A stretch of 33,549 nucleotides of DNA, taken from Muribaculaceae bacterium. Its GTDB lineage: Bacteria; Cyanobacteriota; Vampirovibrionia; Gastranaerophilales; Gastranaerophilaceae. The notes under the pieces are model-generated. The model was not told the origin of the DNA. It worked only from the letters and a program-made list of their open reading frames with translations, and made no database searches. Each line of letters opens with the position of its first letter. Position 1 is the first letter of the stretch. Positions 31,673 to 33,549 of the stretch are shown here, piece by piece. The stretch is taken from positions 1 to 33,549 of the forward strand of contig JAMPCZ010000012.1 in assembly GCA_023665935.1 (NCBI GenBank). The letters are read 5' to 3'. Both the position numbers and the translations under genes were made by a program.

Positions 31673-33373
31673 CTAACTGAAAAATGGTTTAAATACTTCC
31701 GAATTTTGTTTTATTAAGTTTTGTGTAAACGAGCCGCCGAATGGTTGCTGCTGGGCTAACTTTTCCTGAAGTCTTTTTTCCTTTTTGTTAGACTGGGTTC
31801 TTGTGTATATTGGGATAAATACTCCAAGTGAAAGAAGTGAGAATGCTAAGTTGCCAAGCTGGCAAATTGCCCTTAGATTTCTGGCTTTCATATGGGTTGC
31901 TTCGTTTGCTATAGCACTTAATTCATCAGTTGATTTAATTTTTGTATGTTTAGCCCAATGCCATAGTTTCTGTAGTATATTAGCATTTTCTTTCTTTGGA
32001 GTCAAAGTGTTAAGTAATTTTATGCCGTCTTTATTATGTTTTTCCAAATATGTTGCGATACCTTTTGCTGCGTAATCCCCTAAGAAATAGAAACTTGAGA
32101 ATGTTGCGATATCGCGGATAGTGCTTTCTGTAAGTTCGTTTCCATCTTCTGAGGCTGCAAGTCTGCTTGAGAAGGTTGCAGCAGAAATGAGTCTTGCCTG
32201 ATCCATAGTAGGGAAGATGTTTTTGAATTGGAACATCTTAAGACTTGGTCTGTCCATTAGCATTGACAATCCTGCAGTTGCCCACATCAGAGGTACTGCA
32301 ACAAATTTCTTTGCTGTTAGATTTTTCTTTTCTTCAGGTGTTAAAACTCTTTCCTTGTCATCATTATAAATAGGAGCACCTTTTTTACCTGCAACTTTGT
32401 GTGTAATCCATCTGTTGATAGGCTGTGCTGCAATTGCTAAAGGTATGATTATTCCGAGCCCTGTAATACTTTTCCAGTTAACAAGTTTTTTCGCTTTTGA
32501 TATATATTTGCTAAGATCAACGTGTTGACCTTGTTCGGTAATAAGACCTTCTTTGTGCGCCCCGTGAAGAATATCCCCTGCGCTTTCGCAAAGATGGCTC
32601 AAGCTGCTTGAGAAGAATTTTTCTTCACCGTTGAATCTAATATTTTCTGCAATACCGCTGTTTTTAACCAAATATCTGTACAAATCTGAGGCATAACCCT
32701 CTTTTGGTTTGTCGCTCAGAATCTGTTGTGACATTTTTCTTAGAGCTTTGTTGTACTCTTTGTTGCCTGCAAAAATATCGCTGAATTTTTTTAATCCGCC
32801 GTTTGAGATATCGCCATCAACACCTTCAATATTATCAAACATTGATTTCAGGGTGTTGAAGACACGTTCTTCTTTTGTAGCTCCTGTCGCTTGGTTAAAA
32901 TACGAATTTACTTTATCTATCGCATCACTGTTTGCCCAGCTTTTAGCAAGATTAGACTTGTTGAACAGTCCCATTATCGGTCTGTGTAAAAGTTTAGCTG
33001 CACCGTATACTACATAACTCGGTATTATACAGTTAATTAAAAGTCCAGAACCTTCACGTCTTAAAGCTTCAAAACCTCCGATAAAGTTCAATTTTCTTTT
33101 TGGTTTTTCTTGTGTTTCAGTATTCTTATCTTCTTTTTTTGAGCCGATAACTGTTTCAAATATTGATCTAGGAACAATTGCGGTTGATAAATCAAGTACA
33201 GCAACGTTAATCATCGGAGATTCTTCGCATTTTTGAATCCCTTTAACCGCCGCCGCGCCGAGTTTTTGTCCAAGCCCGGTGAAATTTGGCTGCCCCATAT
33301 TACGCGCAACATCGTGCTGCTTTTGGGGTTTGTTATTTATATTTACACTACCTAATTCAACTTTATTTATCAT
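31673..33373 (-). CDS. large hypothetical protein with NFTG motif, paralogue of the previous gene
   Basis: The 566-residue protein starts with a 30-residue polar leader and then PNFTGLGQKLG, F31-T32-G33. Ordered similarity to its neighbour: VLDLSTAIVPR (59-69), GFEALRREG (100-108), AQPIN (316-320), SRLAASEDGNELTESTIRD (403-421), ending LGVFIPIYTRTQSNKKEKR. Hydrophobic stretches occur near 110-126, 303-316 and 358-372. The function is unknown. No clear ribosome-binding site lies before the ATG, so the start may be leader-dependent. Confidence 0.82.
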   Translation of the reverse strand: MINKVELGSVNINNKPQKQHDVARNMGQPNFTGLGQKLGAAAVKGIQKCEESPMINVAVLDLSTAIVPRSIFETVIGSKKEDKNTETQEKPKRKLNFIGGFEALRREGSGLLINCIIPSYVVYGAAKLLHRPIMGLFNKSNLAKSWANSDAIDKVNSYFNQATGATKEERVFNTLKSMFDNIEGVDGDISNGGLKKFSDIFAGNKEYNKALRKMSQQILSDKPKEGYASDLYRYLVKNSGIAENIRFNGEEKFFSSSLSHLCESAGDILHGAHKEGLITEQGQHVDLSKYISKAKKLVNWKSITGLGIIIPLAIAAQPINRWITHKVAGKKGAPIYNDDKERVLTPEEKKNLTAKKFVAVPLMWATAGLSMLMDRPSLKMFQFKNIFPTMDQARLISAATFSSRLAASEDGNELTESTIRDIATFSSFYFLGDYAAKGIATYLEKHNKDGIKLLNTLTPKKENANILQKLWHWAKHTKIKSTDELSAIANEATHMKARNLRAICQLGNLAFSLLSLGVFIPIYTRTQSNKKEKRLQEKLAQQQPFGGSFTQNLIKQNSEVFKPFFS

Positions 33374-33405
33374 AATTTTTATTGTTTTATTTGCCGAATG
33401 ATTTT

Positions 33406-33434
33406 ATTATAACCAAACTACATGCTATTGAAAA
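33406..33434 (-). promoter_or_regulatory. probable promoter of the paralogue pair
   Basis: On the minus strand, TTTTCA (-35, 4 of 6) at 33434-33429, a 17-base spacer and a perfect TATAAT at 33411-33406. Transcription would start near 33400, 27 bases before the ATG. The remaining 115 bases to the window end show no gene I can support. Confidence 0.6.
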
Positions 33435-33549
33435 GTCCTCAAGATTAAAAATTGCGCGTTTTTGGCTAAATGTAAAATAATTGTAAAGATGAATTTTTGT
33501 ATAATTTTATAAAAATATGATTCTTTAAACCGTTTTCTGATAAAAAATG

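Noticed and set aside
33481-33549. Plus-strand TATAAT at 33500-33505 and terminal ATG as a new gene start
   Set aside because: No -35 at acceptable spacing and the ORF cannot be followed past the window end.
1-33549. tRNA, rRNA, CRISPR arrays, IS transposases or prophage genes
   Set aside because: Inspection of the intergenic gaps and proteins showed none; the repeats present are few and are not regularly spaced.

Overview
This is an AT-rich, gene-dense bacterial chromosome segment with no rRNA, tRNA, CRISPR array or transposase that I can see. Two lines of evidence suggest a non-photosynthetic, gut-type member of the cyanobacterial phylum (Melainabacteria/Vampirovibrionia, probably Gastranaerophilales-like). 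First, the ATP synthase cluster runs a, c, b', b, delta, alpha, gamma and then stops, with no beta or epsilon, which is the cyanobacterial/plastid arrangement with two different b subunits. Second, there are many lineage-type hypothetical proteins with a short N-terminal Ser/Thr/Asn-Phe-[Gly/Thr/Gln] motif. A Na+-pumping decarboxylase indicates a fermentative, anaerobic lifestyle. The lineage call is inference and was not tested against a database.

Layout. 1-1210: rplU-rpmA (minus) divergent from a short rpsU (plus), each with a good sigma70-type promoter, and rpsU with a strong terminator. 1215-2186: cdd and two small Cys-rich proteins (minus). 2342-3397: a lone coiled-coil protein. 3394-6919: pyrH-frr-cdsA-rnc-rpe operon (minus) with stop/start overlaps. 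6985-12449: a peptide-type ABC transporter (binding protein and two permeases, no ATPase) followed by a TPR membrane protein and an MgtC-family protein. 12612-13937: a lineage-type hypothetical gene and a PHP phosphoesterase. 13986-16619: polytopic membrane protein, zinc-ribbon protein, RNase PH and two small exported Lys/Gln-rich proteins, closed by a terminator. 16621-19037: an IlvB-type acetolactate synthase, a 54-residue small ORF and a degenerate PurN-like protein. 19121-19844: two overlapping small hypothetical genes. 19930-24002: birA-oadG-oadA-oadB, where the biotin ligase is translationally coupled to the biotin-dependent Na+ pump it probably serves. 24106-24693: a hypothetical protein with a CheD-like residue pattern. 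24783-29882: ATP synthase operon. 29971-33373: two large paralogous hypothetical proteins.

The most interesting signals are three. Six unrelated or distantly related hypothetical proteins share an N-terminal Phe motif, exactly superposed (F31-T32-G33) in the two large paralogues. Short palindromic repeat families sit inside operons, between co-transcribed genes. The PurN-like protein has lost its catalytic Asp and gained a Cys/His-rich tail. No stretch longer than about 260 bases lacks a gene.
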